Origin: an uncultured Collinsella sp.
Lineage (GTDB): Bacteria; Actinomycetota; Coriobacteriia; Coriobacteriales; Coriobacteriaceae
DNA length: 5,684 nucleotides
NCBI GenBank assembly: GCA_902470915.1
Contig: CABRIB010000105.1
Span: forward strand, 1 to 5,684
Direction: 5' to 3'
Below are positions 5,550 through 5,684 of the stretch, in pieces; position 1 is the stretch's first letter; every line of letters begins with the position of its first letter. Both the position numbers and the translations under genes were made by a program. The notes under the pieces are model-generated. The model was given only the letters and a program-made list of their open reading frames with translations, was not told the origin of the DNA and made no database searches.

Positions 5550-5684
5550 TACTCATCGCCTCCCTTCGGGGCGTCGGCGGCAGCGGCGTCGTCCTCGGCC
5601 TCGAGCTCGCGGGCGAGCCGCTCGACGCCGGCCTTGCGCTTGCGGGGACGACGGGCGTAGAGGTCGGCCGTCGTGCGCTCTGCC
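5549..5684 (-). CDS. C-terminal end of the gene upstream of tatC, possibly tatA/tatB
   Basis: The minus strand is open from the window edge to TAA at 5551-5549, giving 44 complete residues. They begin AERTTADLYARRPRKRKAG, continue with a helical stretch VERLARELEAEDD, and end in an Ala/Asp/Gly-rich tail. The bias towards GCC, CGC, CTC and GAG codons matches the neighbouring genes, and the stop overlaps the tatC start as TAATG, so this is a real gene end. A basic patch followed by an acidic variable tail would fit the low-complexity C-terminus of a TatA/TatB-type protein, and position before tatC favours that. The fragment carries no diagnostic motif, so the assignment is inference only. The transmembrane and amphipathic helices that would settle it lie outside the window. 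Confidence 0.7.
   Translation of the reverse strand, partial: AERTTADLYARRPRKRKAGVERLARELEAEDDAAAADAPKGGDE
5559..5564 (-). promoter_or_regulatory. Ribosome binding site of tatC
   Basis: The minus strand reads GGGAGG at 5564-5559 with a 9-nt spacer to the tatC ATG. It lies within the last codons of the upstream gene and supports the first ATG over the internal Met8 codon. Confidence 0.75.

Noticed and set aside
4491..5660. Second long open frame on the plus strand, opposite hypA, tatC and the gene before it
   Set aside because: It is a shadow of three real minus-strand genes. It crosses gene boundaries, and its composition (many His, Arg, Gln, Asp) reflects the reverse complement of membrane-protein and acidic codons.
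1013..5684. A new defence or mobile system in the minus-strand cluster
   Set aside because: All complete genes there belong to well-known housekeeping or maturation families, and no integrase, transposase, phage or toxin-antitoxin signature was found.

Overview
This window looks like one end of a short-read contig from a GC-rich actinobacterium. The best guess is class Coriobacteriia, in a Collinsella-like gut anaerobe. The guess rests on three things: a type IA topoisomerase of archaeal/topo III-like type with a lysine-rich tail, a tat-hypA-hypB gene cluster, and a proline-rich, poly-aspartate single-pass membrane protein. It is made from memory of gene style, not from a search.

Bases 1-46 are not genomic. 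They match an Illumina Nextera i7-side adapter: the last four bases of the P7 segment, an 8-base index, the read-2 sequence and the Tn5 mosaic end. Genomic sequence starts at 47, inside a plus-strand gene for a membrane-anchored protein of unknown function that runs to 871. Between 872 and 1012 lie a complex palindromic repeat (889-947) and a strong bidirectional intrinsic terminator (950-990), which separates this gene from the convergent minus-strand genes.

From 1013 to the right end everything reads leftwards as one probable operon. In transcription order it holds the 3' end of an unidentified gene (possibly tatA/tatB, 5549-5684), tatC (4758-5549), hypA (4395-4751), hypB (3656-4339) and a type IA DNA topoisomerase (1013-3601). 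The first two junctions are very tight: a TAATG stop/start overlap, then a 6-nt gap. The next two gaps are about 55 nt, and no terminator is visible in either. Every gene start has a recognisable Shine-Dalgarno sequence.

The functional theme is nickel enzyme maturation together with export of folded redox proteins. HypA and HypB deliver nickel to [NiFe]-hydrogenase (or another nickel enzyme), and TatC is the receptor of the twin-arginine translocase that carries folded cofactor-loaded proteins across the membrane. The topoisomerase at the end of the operon is a housekeeping gene with no obvious link to that theme. I found no convincing undescribed system. The items most worth a second look are the adapter end, the intergenic palindromic element, the topoisomerase architecture and the tat-hyp linkage.
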